Part shown: positions 10,660 through 21,590 of the stretch, one piece after another
Layout: every line of letters starts with the position of its first letter
How positions within the stretch are numbered: the first letter of the stretch is position 1
Assembly: GCA_949358305.1 (NCBI GenBank)
Contig: OX442315.1
Span: forward strand, 9,512,427 to 9,576,426
Direction of reading: 5' to 3'
From: Strigamia acuminata
Taxonomy: Eukaryota; Arthropoda; Chilopoda; Geophilomorpha; Linotaeniidae
Length of the DNA: 64,000 bases
Position numbers and translations under genes: made by a program
Notes under the pieces: model-generated
Told to the model about the DNA's origin: nothing
Seen by the model: only the letters and a program-made list of their open reading frames with translations
The model's database searches: none

Positions 10660-11080
10660 TCAAACCTGCCCATTGTCTCTGCCCAAAGGGAGAGCACAAA
10701 CCCTTAACAAGCCAAATGAGTTTCCACCTGCCCTCGCCGTAATGACACCAAAATGGCCGACACCCCCATATTTTACAAACCCAATTTCCAGCACTTGTCG
10801 AGGGGGTGTCGGACGGGTCTTTGAACGCCCAAACCGTCCATCCCGCACACCTCTAAAGGGTTTTCGGGGCGCACGTGACACCTTTTTAATTGAATTTCTC
10901 CATCGGATCGCAACAGGGGGGAGTAAGGTGATTGAAATGTGAATAGTTAATGAGTCTGGTCCGTCGGAAGGTGCGCGGGCTCGATTAATCGACGTACCAG
11001 GTGTAAAATATGTCGGATTTGTTGGCGATTGCAAATGATACGAGAGGCGAGGGGGAGCGTGAAATCGTTTCAATTACAGT
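10660..11080. promoter_or_regulatory. GC-richer conserved-looking island
   Basis: Non-repetitive sequence between satellites, with an E-box CACGTG at about 10874-10879 and TTTTTAATTGAATT and GATTAATCGA homeodomain-like cores. Frames on both strands lack known domains. An intronic enhancer is the best guess. Confidence 0.3.
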
Positions 11081-11139
11081 GACTGAGCATGCGCGGTGGT
11101 GCGTGCGAGGTGAGCACGCGTGTGTCGAGCGGGGTTTGG

Positions 11140-11440
11140 ATTGTTTGGGGGATGGGGGGGGGAGTGGGGGGGGGTTTATGGGTAAATGAGAGATGAATAA
11201 TGTGGAGTGGTTTTCCGTTAGATGTGTGTTGCGTTGGGGGAGGTTTTGTGCGGATAATTGTTTAAGGTGTGCGGAATGGATTACGAGATTGAGTGTTTAA
11301 TGTTGATGGGATTATGGGAAATGGTGTTTGGTTGGGTGATTGGATGGGTTGTTTTGGTGTTGAGGTGTTTGGGTGATTTTTGGGATGGGTTGTTAGAGGG
11401 GTTTGTGGGTTTGTGGGTTTGGATCGTGATGTAGAAATGA
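11140..11440. other. G-rich low-complexity stretch
   Basis: Runs of G (GGGGGGG near 11155-11175) and TGGGTTG words on the plus strand, with strong G/T over C/A asymmetry. No gene. Confidence 0.5.
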
Positions 11441-11835
11441 TGGAAGGGTGAAATTGGTCTAAAATGATTTTAAAAAATAAAAATTTTAAAATGGGTCTAA
11501 AATGGTTCAAAAATTGTATAAAATTGTTCAAAAGTTGTGTAAAATGGTTCAAAAGTTGTGTAAAATGGTTCAAAAAAAATTATCTAATAATGAAAAAAAG
11601 TGTAAAATGATGTAAAATTGTGTAAAATAATTAAAATACATGTAAAATAATCTTTAGTGCGTCAAAACGTTCTAAAGTCGTTCAAAAATTGGGTAAAATG
11701 ACGTAGAATAATCTAAAATAACGTATAATGATCTAAAATAATGTATAATGATCTAAAATAACGTATAATGATCTAAAATAATCTATAATGATCTAAAATA
11801 ATGTATAATGATCTAAAATTTTTCAAAAATCTCTA
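11440..11835. repeat. Two adjoining minisatellites (about 22-bp and 20-bp units)
   Basis: First TTCAAAAGTTGTGTAAAATGG (11460-11580), then ATAATGTATAATGATCTAAA (about 11700-11825). Confidence 0.9.
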
Positions 11836-12300
11836 AAACAAAACAAAACAAAAAAAACCACACGAAATGAGTTAAAAACCGTTCAAAAACTGTCCAAACC
11901 GAGCTAAAATCAACCAAAATCCTTCAAAAAAATCACCCAAAACCTTTCGCAAAACTCGAAAAAATAATCTTTTCCCCAACTGAATAAATAACTTAACCAT
12001 CCTAAAATATCCCAACCGTGAACCAATTAAAACAAAACCGCAAACAAACCAAAATCAAACCCAAAATCGCACCCAAAACCTCCCAAAACTGCCCATCATC
12101 TCGCGTACACTTCGCCCGACTTTTATCCTTTCGCTTCCGCAAAGCTTGCGAGAGAGCTGCGCTGCCTCCACCAAAACAAATCAAATGCTCACTCTTACCC
12201 ACTGCCAGCGGTATAGCGCAGCAGGCGGTGTTGTGTAACGGTAAATCCTCCCCACAGCACATGCCGGTCCTCCGACACACGTTGAAAACTCAATCACTAA
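11836..12300. other. A-rich intron with a small GC-rich patch
   Basis: The patch at 12085-12290 is non-repetitive. On the minus strand it has a donor-like GG|GTAAGAG at about 12198-12204. The ATG-started frame to it (MCCGEDLPL...) ends in phase 1, which does not suit AP-2 exon 2. Confidence 0.3.
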
Positions 12301-12585
12301 TTAAAAAATACGCTACAACAATGCAAATCAAAGCCAAATCTCGCACCAAACAATATCCAACACTCGTATTTTCATTCAAACAATGTCCAACACTCGAATT
12401 TTCATTCAAACCATGTCAAATATTCGAATTTTCATTCAAACAATGTCCAAAACTCGAATTTTCATTCAAAAAATACGCTCTAACAATGCAAATCAAAACC
12501 AAATCTCACACCAAACAATATCAAACTCTCGAATTTTTATTCAAACAATGTCAAACACTCGAATTTTCATTCAAATAATCAAAGT
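12300..12585. repeat. Minisatellite, about 30-bp unit (ACAATGTCCAACACTCGAAT)
   Basis: About eight copies, each containing ACTCGAATTTTCATTCAAAC. Confidence 0.9.
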
Positions 12586-12593
12586 TTTAATAC

Positions 12594-13150
12594 CTAACAA
12601 TGTGCAACAATGAAAATTTGATATCCAACAATGTGCAACAGTGAAAATTCGATGAAAACAATGTTCAACAGTGAAAATTCGATGAAAACAATGTTCAACA
12701 GTGAAAATTCGATGAAAACAATGTTCAACAGTGAAAATTCGATGAAAACAATGTTCAACAGTGAAAATTCGATGAAAACAATGTTCAACAGTAAAAATTC
12801 GATTAAAACAATGTTGAACAGTAAAAATTCGATTAAATTCGATTAAAACAATGTTCAACAGTGAAAATTCGATGAAAACAATGTTCAACAGTGAAAATTC
12901 GATGAAAACAATGTTCAACAGTAAAAATTCGATTAAAACAATGTTGAACAGTAAAAATTCGATTAAATTCGATTAAAACAATGTGCAACAGTGAAAATTC
13001 GATCAAAACAATGTGCAACAGTGAAAATTCGATTAAAACAATGTGTAACAGTGAAAATTTGATATCCAACAATGTCCAACAGTAAAAATTCGATTTAAAA
13101 CCAACGTGCAACAATAAAAATTCGATCAAAACAACGTCCAACAACGAAAA
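12594..13150. repeat. Minisatellite, 30-bp unit (AACAATGTTCAACAGTGAAA)
   Basis: About 18 copies of a 30-bp unit ending ATTCGATGAAA, with a higher-order duplication that includes a short ATTCGATTAA insertion at about 12835 and 12965. Because 30 is divisible by 3, the array is open in several frames and gives a 10-residue repeating peptide (IVFIEFSLLN on the minus strand). This is an artefact. Confidence 0.95.
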
Positions 13151-13500
13151 AACAAATAAACCCAAACTACAAAAAAAAAACCCAAAAAAACCAAATTCTA
13201 AAATGCAAAAACATCAAAGTGGACACTTCAAAAACTCAATAGAAAAATCAATACACGAGTAAAATGCTCACTCGACACATCTCCAGCATCATGCCACATT
13301 ACATCACCAAAAAAAAACCCCAAAACCACCAAAAACACCCAAAAACCACCAAAAACCGACCAAAAACCCCACCAAAACCGACCAAAACCCAAATTCCCCC
13401 CAAAACAAACGGCACAAACGCCCAAAACGGCACAAATCGACGCAATCCAATCAATTTGTGCCGTTTTTCGCGTCCGTTGTTGTGTGTAATTTTTTTTTAC

Positions 13501-13515
13501 CTGTAAGGAAAACAT
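13501..13515 (-). CDS. TFAP2: Candidate AP-2 alternative first exon (MFSLQ)
   Basis: On the minus strand ACCATGTTTTCCTTACAG is followed by GTAAAA. It encodes MFSLQ in phase 0, which would join AP-2 exon 2. Upstream sequence (13516-13745) looks like a promoter and 5' leader with a TATA box. The donor is only moderate, and TTTTCCTTACAG could instead be read as an acceptor. Several short upstream ATG frames lie in the leader. This is inference, well below the distal first exon in certainty. Confidence 0.3.
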
Positions 13516-13750
13516 GGTCAGCTCATGTCCGGATCATAGCTAGGGGCTGAGGGAGTCCAAAGTGGCCCTAGTGGCGGCATGAGCCACGTGCAACCAAGTG
13601 CTAGAACTACTCACTCACTCAGTGAGGGACAGGGGAAGAGAGACGCCTGGTGCTGCTGCCCTCAACCAGATGACAGCACCGAGGCACCATGGGAAGGAGA
13701 GAAGGAGGAATTTTATAACTGTAATTGGGCTCACGTGATCATAATCAACA
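13516..13750 (-). promoter_or_regulatory. Candidate TATA promoter and 5' leader for an AP-2 isoform
   Basis: Read on the minus strand, CACGTGAGCC is followed by AGTTATAAAATTC (TATA box at about 13713-13719), then 200 bp of non-repetitive sequence with a second CACGTG, then the candidate MFSLQ exon. The block is flanked by satellites and AT-rich DNA and stands out by composition. Confidence 0.4.
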
Positions 13751-14130
13751 CCCATTCATGCATTTGCTTTTTCTTTTCCTTTTTTTTATTTTATTTAAAT
13801 TTAAGTAAAAAAAATTTAATTTTTTTATAGAAAAATTGTTTTAAAATTTAAATTAAATGGAAATGTTTTTTAATGTTTATTTAATATTTAAATTGGAGGG
13901 TGAAAAAATTAATTATTATTTCGGGGCTGGAGTATGAATGAATTTTTGATGTAACAATTTTGTTTTAAATTTAACAATGAGATAATTAAGGAGCTGTGAG
14001 ATATTTGGATGTTTACATTATCAATTGGATTTTTTTGGTTATTTTGTCCAAAATTTGGTTGCAAGTGATGGATTAGAAGTCTAAATGGAACAAAATAGAT
14101 CAAATTAAACATGAAAATGCTAGAGTTTAA
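13751..14130. other. AT-rich intronic sequence, nothing recognised
   Basis: No repeat or motif stands out apart from T and A runs. Confidence 0.5.
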
Positions 14131-14640
14131 CCGCAATAAGTCTAAAAAAGCCTAAATTTGATCAAAATAGACAAAATAAAGCCTGGAAAGGCCTGAATTT
14201 CATAAAAATAGGCAAAATAAAGCCTGGAAATGCCTGAATTTCATAAAAATAGACCACAATCGACCTAAAAATGCCTAAATTTTATAAAAACAGACCATAA
14301 TAGACCTAGAAATACCCAAATTTCATAAAAGAAACTCCAACAGACCTACAAATTACTGGATTTCATAAAATAAACCAAAATAAGCCTAAAAATGGCTAAA
14401 TTTCATAAATAAAGACCAAAATAAGCCTAAAAATGGCTAAATTTCATAAAAATAAGCCAAAATAAGCCTAAAAATGGCTAAATTTCATAAAAATAGACTA
14501 AAATAAGCCTAAAAATGACTAAATTTCATAAAAATAGACTAAAATAAGCCTAAAATGGCTAAATTTCATAAAAATAAGCCAAAATAAGCCTAAAAATGGC
14601 TAAATTTCATAAAAATAGAACAAAATAGACCTCAACCGAA
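14130..14640. repeat. Minisatellite, about 38-bp unit (AAAATAAGCCTAAAAATGGC)
   Basis: About 13 copies that also contain TAAATTTCATAAAAATAG. Copies are best preserved at 14370-14610 and decayed towards 14130. Confidence 0.95.
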
Positions 14641-15126
14641 CCACCATTATCAAAAATAGGTCTAAACCTAGCCAAATTACTCACAAAAAAACACAAACTG
14701 TCCTTAATCTTGACCTGTCAATAACTATCCAAATTCTTCCAGGAACTCGATCCACACGACAAAATGGCCGCTTGCAACCAACCCCATCGCAAAAAATCTA
14801 AACCGCTCATTTAATCCCATAAAATCGAAACACCCATTTAAAAAAAAAACAAAAAAATAAAAAAACACTTCACATCCTGATATTTGACCCTTGAATCAAC
14901 ACTGCATTCATTCGCTCCAAAAATCCCCATCTCCGAGCGCCACCTGGGCGCACAACCACCAAACTACACCCAAAAAATTTCAATTTAAAATTTTTTTAAA
15001 AAATTTAAATTTTTTTATTTAATTAATTAATTAAATAAAAAAAAATTTCCAAAAAAAAAAAAATTTAATTTAAAATAATTGTTTACATTTATATACTAGT
15101 ATATAAAGGGTTAACTAAGCTCCTAC
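14640..15126. other. Single-copy intron with a CTCF-like site
   Basis: A GCGCCACCTGGGCGC block at 14937-14951, read on the minus strand, matches the 3' half of the CTCF core (AGGTGGCGCT). The rest is A/T-rich, ending in AATTAATT runs. Confidence 0.3.
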
Positions 15127-15183
15127 CTTGAATGAGAAAAGATTTCTGTTCTCATCATCAGAATCAAAGGGTTCCTCTTTAAA
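15127..15183 (-). CDS. TFAP2: Candidate 19-codon internal exon (FKEEPFDSDDENRNLFSFK)
   Basis: On the minus strand a strong pyrimidine tract and acceptor (TTTTCTATTTAG) opens a 57-bp exon that ends at AAG|GTAGGA. The frame FKEEPFDSDDENRNLFSFK is acidic, has no stop and is phase 0 at both ends, so it would slot in frame ahead of AP-2 exon 2. Its surroundings are pure A/T satellite-like DNA, so the coding texture stands out sharply. With the small exon at 15479-15487 it would give an N-terminus MKN + FKEEP..., of similar size to the vertebrate MLWKLTDNIKYEDCE leader, though I see no clear sequence match. It could belong to another minus-strand gene. Confidence 0.5.
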
Positions 15184-15224
15184 CTAAATAGAAAAGAAAA
15201 AATAAATAAACAAAAAAGAAAGAA

Positions 15225-15400
15225 AAAACTCCGAAAAAAACCAAAAAAAAAAATTTTTTTCCTCAAAAAACCAAAAAAAAAATTTTTTCCTCAAAAAACC
15301 AAAAAAAAAATTTTTTTTCCTTAAAAAAACCAAAAAAAAAATTTTTTTCTTCAAAAAACAAAAAAAAAATTTTTTTTTTCTCCAAAAACCAAAAATTATT
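15225..15400. repeat. Minisatellite, about 28-30-bp unit (A-run / T-run palindromic)
   Basis: Five to six copies of CTCAAAAAACCAAAAAAAAA followed by TTTTTTTC. The A-run next to a T-run makes each unit locally self-complementary. Confidence 0.9.
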
Positions 15401-15478
15401 TTTTCATTTTCGCGGAACCTCAAATTCAAACTCAGTTAACCCTTTAAACCCAGCGGGTGTGCACCGACTACTACTTAC

Positions 15479-15487
15479 ATTCTTCAT
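15479..15487 (-). CDS. TFAP2: Candidate AP-2 alternative start exon (MKN)
   Basis: On the minus strand GTAATGAAGAAT is followed by GTAAGT, a consensus donor, leaving MKN in phase 0. The next acceptor downstream is the 19-codon exon at 15127-15183, also phase 0. The region upstream (15500-16240) is GC-richer with GC-box-like and CCAAT motifs, as for a promoter. Three codons alone are no evidence; the support is the strong donor plus the neighbouring exon. Confidence 0.4.
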
Positions 15488-15499
15488 TACGTTCTTCCT

Positions 15500-16240
15500 T
15501 AGCTAACGGCCTAACGGGGGTATATCCCTACAGCCAAACAGGTAACACGCGCTTCGAGGATCCACAGGGGGGTGCAAGGAAACCAAAGACGAAAAAAAAA
15601 ATTTCTTCCAGCGTCCGCAACGCGTAGAAACTCAAAAAAACTCGAAAAAACTCGAAAAAACCTCGAAAAAACTCGAAAAACTTTTTTTTTCTCGAGCGAA
15701 AACCGGGGGGATTGAGTTTCACCCGAGGTCCACCTCAGACTGAACACTTTGCCCTCTGTTTCACTAAATTACAGGTAAACGTTGCGCCGGGGGCGCCAAA
15801 AACGCGAAGAAAAGCCGCGACCTCGCTACAACGAAGCGCGGTTAACGTGGGTTCCTATGGGCGATTCGTTGTAGCGAGGTCCGGCTCGGAAAAAGGTCCC
15901 TCGAATGAATATTTGAGGTTTGAAAATTTTCGGGGATGATATTTAATTTCTTTTCAGCGTTTTGGCCACGCCCTTTGTCGTCATGGCGACGGGGGACAGA
16001 GTGGCGAAGATCCTGGAGACGGGAAGCGAGTTTTGTCCGGGGGTGGGGTGGTTCGTGCGATTGTCGTGACGTGGCGTGACCACGCCCTTTAGGAAGGGAC
16101 TGCCTGCTCGCATAACTCGCGGCAGCGATTCACCCAATCAGGGCCTTGCCCCTGGCTCCGCCTTTGCAGGGAGTCGTGGGACCTCGTTTGAGCGAATAAT
16201 GGGAGAGCGGCGTTTGGAAGCGCGTTGTTGAGGAATCGAA
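15500..16240 (-). promoter_or_regulatory. GC-rich island, candidate promoter of the MKN isoform
   Basis: The island holds CCACGCCC GC-box-like motifs (about 15966 and 16080), a CCAATCA box at 16135-16141 and dense CpG, and lies just upstream (minus strand) of the candidate start exon at 15479-15487. A small hairpin element sits inside it at 15819-15881. Confidence 0.4.
15819..15881. mobile_element. 63-bp inverted-repeat element (pogo-like ends)
   Basis: GACCTCGCTACAACGAA at 15819-15835 and its exact reverse complement at 15865-15881. CCTCGNTANAACGAA resembles pogo/Tigger-type ends; a lone related end (CGTTATAACGAGGTTCG) is at about 46773-46789. Inference from motif texture only. Confidence 0.55.
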
Positions 16241-16244
16241 AATC

Positions 16245-17010
16245 GGAAGTCTAAAATCTGTTAAATTTGGTCGAAAAATGAGAAATTTCTTGAAGATTTA
16301 ATCAAAGAATGAGAAAATTGGTCGGATTTTGATGAAAAAATCAGGAATTTCTTGAGGATTTGATGAAAAAATGGGAAATTTCTTGAGGGTTTGATCAAGA
16401 AATCAGAAATTTGTTTAGAATTTGATCAAAAAAAAGAAATTTCTTAAGAATTTGATCAAATCATCAAATCAGAAACTTGTTAAAACTTATTTAATACAAT
16501 GTAGTTTGGTGAAAATAATCAGAAATTTATAGGGATTTGATCAGAAAATCAGAAATTTCCAAAAATTTGATCAAAAAATCAGAAATTTCTAAGAATTTGA
16601 TCAAAAAATCAGAAATTTCTAAGAATTTGATCAAAAAATTAGAAATTTTTAAGATTTTAATTAAAAATCAGAAATTTCTAAGAATTTTATGAAAAAATCA
16701 GAAACTTCTAAGATTTTAATAAAAAAAATCAGAAATTTCTAAGAATTTGATCAAAAAATCAGAAATTTCTAAGATTTTAATCAAAAAATCAGAAATTTCT
16801 AAGATTTTAATCAAAAACCAGAAATTTCTAAGATTTTAATAAAAAAATCAGAAATTTCTAAGATTTTAATCAAAAACCAGAAATTTCTAAGAATTTGATC
16901 AAAAAATAATAAATTTCCTGAGAATTTGATCAAAAAATAATAAATTTCCTGAGAATTTGATCAAAAAATCACAAAATTCCCGAGTATTTGATCAAAGAAA
17001 TCACAGATTT
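16245..17010. repeat. Minisatellite, about 28-bp unit (AAATCAGAAATTTCTAAGAA)
   Basis: About 25 copies of a unit ending TTTGATCAAAA. Each contains the self-complementary words AGAAATTTCT and TTTGATCAAA, so single strands can fold. Confidence 0.95.
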
Positions 17011-17284
17011 CTAAAAACATGCTAAAAAAAAAATCAAATCACAAATTTCTAAAAAAAACATGCCAAAAAAATCAAATCACAAATTCCAAAAAACATGCTC
17101 AAAAATCAAAAATCAAATCAGAAAAATTTCCATCAAAAATCACAAACAAAATCAAAAACCAAAACTCCCAAAACCAAAACCCTCGAAAAAAAAAATCACC
17201 AAAAACTCCCAAAATCAAACCAACAAACAAAACCAAAAAACCAAAAAAAAAAACCTCCAAAAACTTCAAAAATTAAAATTGCAC
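17010..17284. other. A/C-rich low-complexity sequence
   Basis: Decayed extension of the previous array. Lys/Asn/Gln-rich plus-strand frames here are artefacts. Confidence 0.6.
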
Positions 17285-17535
17285 TTACAGCACGCATTGT
17301 TCAAAGCAAATCTCTCATTTTATGAGCCCCATAAAAGGAGCGAGGCACTGTCAAGCAGGGCAATGTTGTTTCTTCTCTTTGTTTGTGGTCTAAGTACTGT
17401 TTTCAAGACACCATCATTTCATTAGGACAAAATGGCCGTTTGTCAATAAAAACTCAGCCCTGGGAATCTATTAGTGGTTTCCTTAATGGCTATCCATAGA
17501 CATGTCATTCGGCCCACAGCTCATGATTAAGTAAT
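17285..17535. promoter_or_regulatory. Strongly enhancer-like conserved-looking element
   Basis: Balanced, non-repetitive block between satellites with several SOX-type words (ATTGTTC, CTTTGTTT, CCATTTTGTC), TTAATGG and TGATTAAGTAAT homeodomain cores and a CATTTCATTAGG box. On the minus strand its lower end carries ATGCGTGCT|GTAAGT, which could be a three-codon phase-0 start exon but may be chance. Confidence 0.45.
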
Positions 17536-18330
17536 CCATCACCCACATCCTCCAAACAGCAACAAATGGCCCTCCATATAACAATCCCCAATGCAAATTT
17601 ATACAATCACAAAAATCATTTTACAACAATACTAAAAATAAAAATTAAAATTCCTAAAATATCTCAAACACCCATTGTTGCAACCCAATACCATTCCTAT
17701 ACTCTCAACAATGTCTTCCAGCACACAACAACAATGCAACACCACCTTTTGCCACAAAGCATAAATATTAAATCACAACACACGCATTGTTTTACTCCAA
17801 CACTATAATTTACATCTATTATTGATTCGCCGTAGTAACGCGTCATAATACAATTCATACCGCGTTCAATTAACTAACAGATTACGTCGTCAGCTATTTC
17901 CGCCAGGGGGTACGACACCGAATCTCTGACATGGGCTTTCGAATCCCCGAATCCCAAATCTTTACATTTTACTAAAATTTTGAATTTTTTGTCCAAAATT
18001 GGACAAAAGTTAAAATATTTTCGGCTTTGGCAATATATGCATTTATTTTCCGATTTTCGGAAAATATGCAATTTAAGCCAATTTTGGCTATATATGCAAT
18101 ATACATATGAAGCATACATTTATGCATTTATCAGGGGTCTATACATAACTAATGAATAAGTGTCAACAGTCTAAAAACAGATCATTCACACTTGTCGAAA
18201 TCAGACTTTCTAAACGTCGCAACTTCTACATAAGTGGTTCAAGTGTAAACTACGCGTAAGTAAAGTAATACTCCGTAGTATAAAGTCTCCTGACCAAATA
18301 CGACACAAGCGCTACATAAAAAGAACTAAC
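17536..18330. other. Single-copy intronic sequence
   Basis: AT-rich. A block at 17870-18180 repeats ATATATGCATTT-like words and may be a decayed element. No gene. Confidence 0.4.
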
Positions 18331-18335
18331 GCAAA

Positions 18336-18405
18336 GGTCGGCGAGTAATTTTAAGCGGCGTCCGAATACTATTGAAAATTTTTATCGAAGTCCAGAAAAA
18401 AAAAA
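18336..18405. mobile_element. Element end shared with 24190-24262
   Basis: GGTCGGC, TAATTTTAAG, ATACTATTGAAAATTTTTAT and GTCCAGAAAAAAAA occur in the same order in both places. The GGTCGGCA... end is reminiscent of hAT-type termini. Only this end is recognisable. Confidence 0.65.
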
Positions 18406-18503
18406 CTCATAATAATAGTTTTAAATTTTTATTTTGACTCATTTAAGTAATTATATAAAACACAATAGGTAGGTATTCTTAAAAATTGATGCGAGAAATT
18501 ACA

Positions 18504-18589
18504 CCGTCAGTTTAACCGTTAGTTTACGGACCGCAGAAGGTCCGAGCTTCGACCTTCCGCGGTCCGTAAACTAACGGTTAAACTGACGG
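18504..18589. repeat. Long near-perfect hairpin, 39-bp arms, 8-nt loop
   Basis: Arms 18504-18542 and 18551-18589 are reverse complements with one mismatch in 39; each arm starts CCGTCAGTTTAACCGTTAGT. It could be a foldback element, a solo pair of transposon ends or a transcribed hairpin. The tight loop argues against an old decayed transposon. Confidence 0.9.
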
Positions 18590-19002
18590 TAAAAATTTCC
18601 ACGGCTAGATCAATAATTCAAGCGTATCATCCACGCCGCACAACCAATCGCTTATCTCGACATTTCTCAAGTGTCCAAATTTTCCGGCCCAAGTTGAGAA
18701 TTCTGCTCCATCAAAAGACGGTAGCCAATCTCAACATCTCAGCAAGCAGCAGCCATCTTACTATACCTCCTAAGGTCTAAGGGAGGGGTAATTTCATAGA
18801 GAAAAATTTTCTGCAGCATCCAGGTGGGGCAGGTGGGGCAGGGTGGACCCCAACCAACACCCTCTAGCCAACAAATGCCAAACTACGTCCGGGGCGGAGA
18901 CACAGTACTCGGCTCCGTGCAATTGATGAACTGGATCAAACTGATAGCCACCTCCATTCCCCTCTTCAAACTCCCTCCCCACCCGCTCCACAATGTTTTT
19001 CG

Positions 19003-19010
<8 letters not shown>
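18590..19010. other. Single-copy intronic sequence before a poly-A tract
   Basis: Mixed composition with GGGGCAGG words at 18820-18845. No domain in any frame. Confidence 0.4.

Positions 19011-19045
<35 letters not shown>
19009..19045. repeat. Poly-A tract of about 36 bp
   Basis: A near-pure A-run followed by TGGAGGCGGAAC. It could be a retroposon tail, but no element body was recognised upstream. Confidence 0.8.
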
Positions 19046-19048
<3 letters not shown>

Positions 19049-19640
19049 AGGCGGAACATTATTGCGCATGTGTAGATTACAAATGATTTTTAAAGCCCAC
19101 CTTGACTCAAAGAGTGGTCTTTTTCTTTGTTGTCAGATTGGACAATTGATTACAACTTGTTACAAATGTTCCATTTTTTTTTATTGTTAGACAACTTGTA
19201 ATCCACTGTTGCACGAGGTAATAAATCATCGGTGTGAATGTCATTGTTGGATGCAACAATTGTTTTTTTTTATTTTTTATTTTTTTTTAACTCTTTTTGT
19301 CTTTCTTGTTCGAGTCTATTGTTAGATTTTGACTTTTGAGCATCACTGTTTAAGTGTGATGATCATTATTATTATTATACTGCTTTGAGTCATTGTTAGC
19401 GATTTGCAAGGAACAGTGCTTTAAGCTACTGTTGTGAAAGTGATTATTAGTTATTAGCCGGGTTATTTTTTATTTATTTATAGTTTTAGAGCTGTTATTA
19501 CCAATTGAGGTGGTTTAAACCATTGTTTAGTGTGTTTAATTTTCGATTACGGCTTTTATTGAATTTGTGGTGACGAAAACGGCAGAGTAAATCGGTTTGT
19601 CGGCTAGTTAGTGCAAGGCTAACTTTTATAGTTGAAGCAA
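19046..19640. other. AT-rich single-copy sequence
   Basis: Several ATTGTTA(G/A) words (SOX-like) from 19180 to 19510. No gene. Confidence 0.4.
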
Positions 19641-20190
19641 AATCAATTTTAGATCATTTATGACAATTTTTGCATAATTTAAAGACAATTTAGAACAATT
19701 TTAGCACAATTTAGAACAATTTTAGCACAAATTAGACAATTTAGCACACTTTTAGCACAAATTAGACAATTTAGCACACTTTTAGCACAAATTAGACAAT
19801 TTAGCACACTTTTAGCACACATTAGACAATTTAGCACAATTTTTGCATAATTTAAGACAATTTTAGCACAAATTAAAACAATATTAGCGCAAATTAAAAC
19901 AATTTTAGCACAAATTAAGCCAATTGGAGCATAAATTAAACCAATTTTAGCACATTTTAGACAATTGTATCACAATTTAAGACAATTTTAGCACAATTAA
20001 GACAACTTTAGCATAACTTAAAACAATTATAGCAAAAGTTAGACAATTTGAAGCACAATTTAGGCCATTTTTAGCACAATTTAAGCCAAATTCAGCACAA
20101 TTTAAGCCAAATTCAGCACAATTTAAGCCAAATTCATCACAATTTAAGCCAAATTCATCACAATTTAAGCCAATTTTAGCACAATTTAAT
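19640..20190. repeat. Minisatellite, about 20-bp unit (TTTTAGCACAAATTAGACAA)
   Basis: About 26 copies built from GCACAATTTA and GACAATTTTA half-units of about 10 bp. Confidence 0.95.
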
Positions 20191-20199
20191 ACAATTTAA

Positions 20200-21590
20200 A
20201 CCCTTTAGCACCAGCTAGGACACTTTTATTAGCATTACTTCATTCCAATTTCCAACAATTTAATTAAATGTATAAATGTCATTTTCCTCCACAGGTGTCC
20301 ATCCCGCTTGAAACTTTATAATTGTTCACACACATCAAACACAACCAACTTCTTTATTACTTTTCTCCCCTCTAACCTCATCAGAAAACTTCTCCTGCCA
20401 ACAAGTCAACTTTCTTGACAGTGGAACCAATAACCAATTTGCACAAAATCCAACTTTTTCTCCACAAACTTTCCCTTGTTTTTCATCTTTCCTCACCCCC
20501 TACTGTTCTCTACCCATCTTTTTTCCTCTTCCACTTTTCCTCCTGTCATTTACCCCTCATATGTAGGACAAGGGGATAGTATTATTTCCTTCTCCTCACT
20601 CTATGAGCCAATCTAAATCCCATACAATGTCTTGTCACTCATGTCAAATTGGCCTCAACATTCATTGACTGCTTGTCCATCAAAGAGCATAAAATTAACC
20701 TCATTTTTGCCCACAAATATATCTCCCAATACAACAAGGACATTCTACCGTATTGCCTGATTTTCATACATTCCCCTGCCAATCAAACTCACACTTGTCA
20801 CTACGTTAATTATTGACCTAAAAACTCTTGCAGGTCCTTTACACTACACTCATGTATATCATTACTGCATTTATTGCATATCTTGGTGTCTGTGACCTTA
20901 GTTACACTGCAATACCAAGTATTGATTAACGTCTTTAAGCCGTAGTATGTTTGGCGATAGATGTACACCTATGGACAAAAAATCTTCACATGCTGTCAGG
21001 CTACTTCAGTTCCAAATGTTTAATTGTGGCCGTAAATATTGTTGCCTTCTTCCAGCATAGGAAAAAGACGATTGTACATCCAGGTTTATCGCTAAACACT
21101 TCTTGTATACTTTCTTACACAGATTTTAACGTCAATCGAAGCGGCTTTCGTTACGCGAAGTTTCCGATCACAATGCAGCAAAGTGCTGTAAATCGTTGAA
21201 GGGAATTTGCATCGCACGCATTGTCTCCAAAACCGGAAGTGCCCAATCGCGTTCTAGGTGCGCGAGATTACATACAACTCTCCCTGGTGGCGGAGACCCT
21301 CATTTGGGATTTACATATTGGATCCAGCTGACACTATTCACTTTTTCCTTAATAAAATTTTGCGCTTTGCGTGATTGTGAACAACAATTCGCAGCATTGT
21401 AAACTAGCCCTAAGTCCTCGCTCCAGTTGAGATATCGCTGGATGCACCGAATACCAAAACTATAAAAAAACACCGTACTTGCAACTTTCCAATGTCTTTT
21501 TCCTATCACTTATAAATTCTTCACAACTATTCCATTGTCACTATCCAACAATCCACAAATTCCCATAAAAAAAATCAACCCAATAACTTA
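20200..21590. other. Single-copy intronic sequence
   Basis: Pyrimidine-rich then mixed. No ORF with a domain. A TTGTAAACTA word at 21396-21405 recurs at 29511-29520 and about 52205-52215 and may mark a decayed element end. Confidence 0.4.

Noticed and set aside
12571-13165. Minus-strand repeats of IVFIEFSLLN
   Set aside because: The 30-bp satellite unit is divisible by three and lacks stops in these frames.
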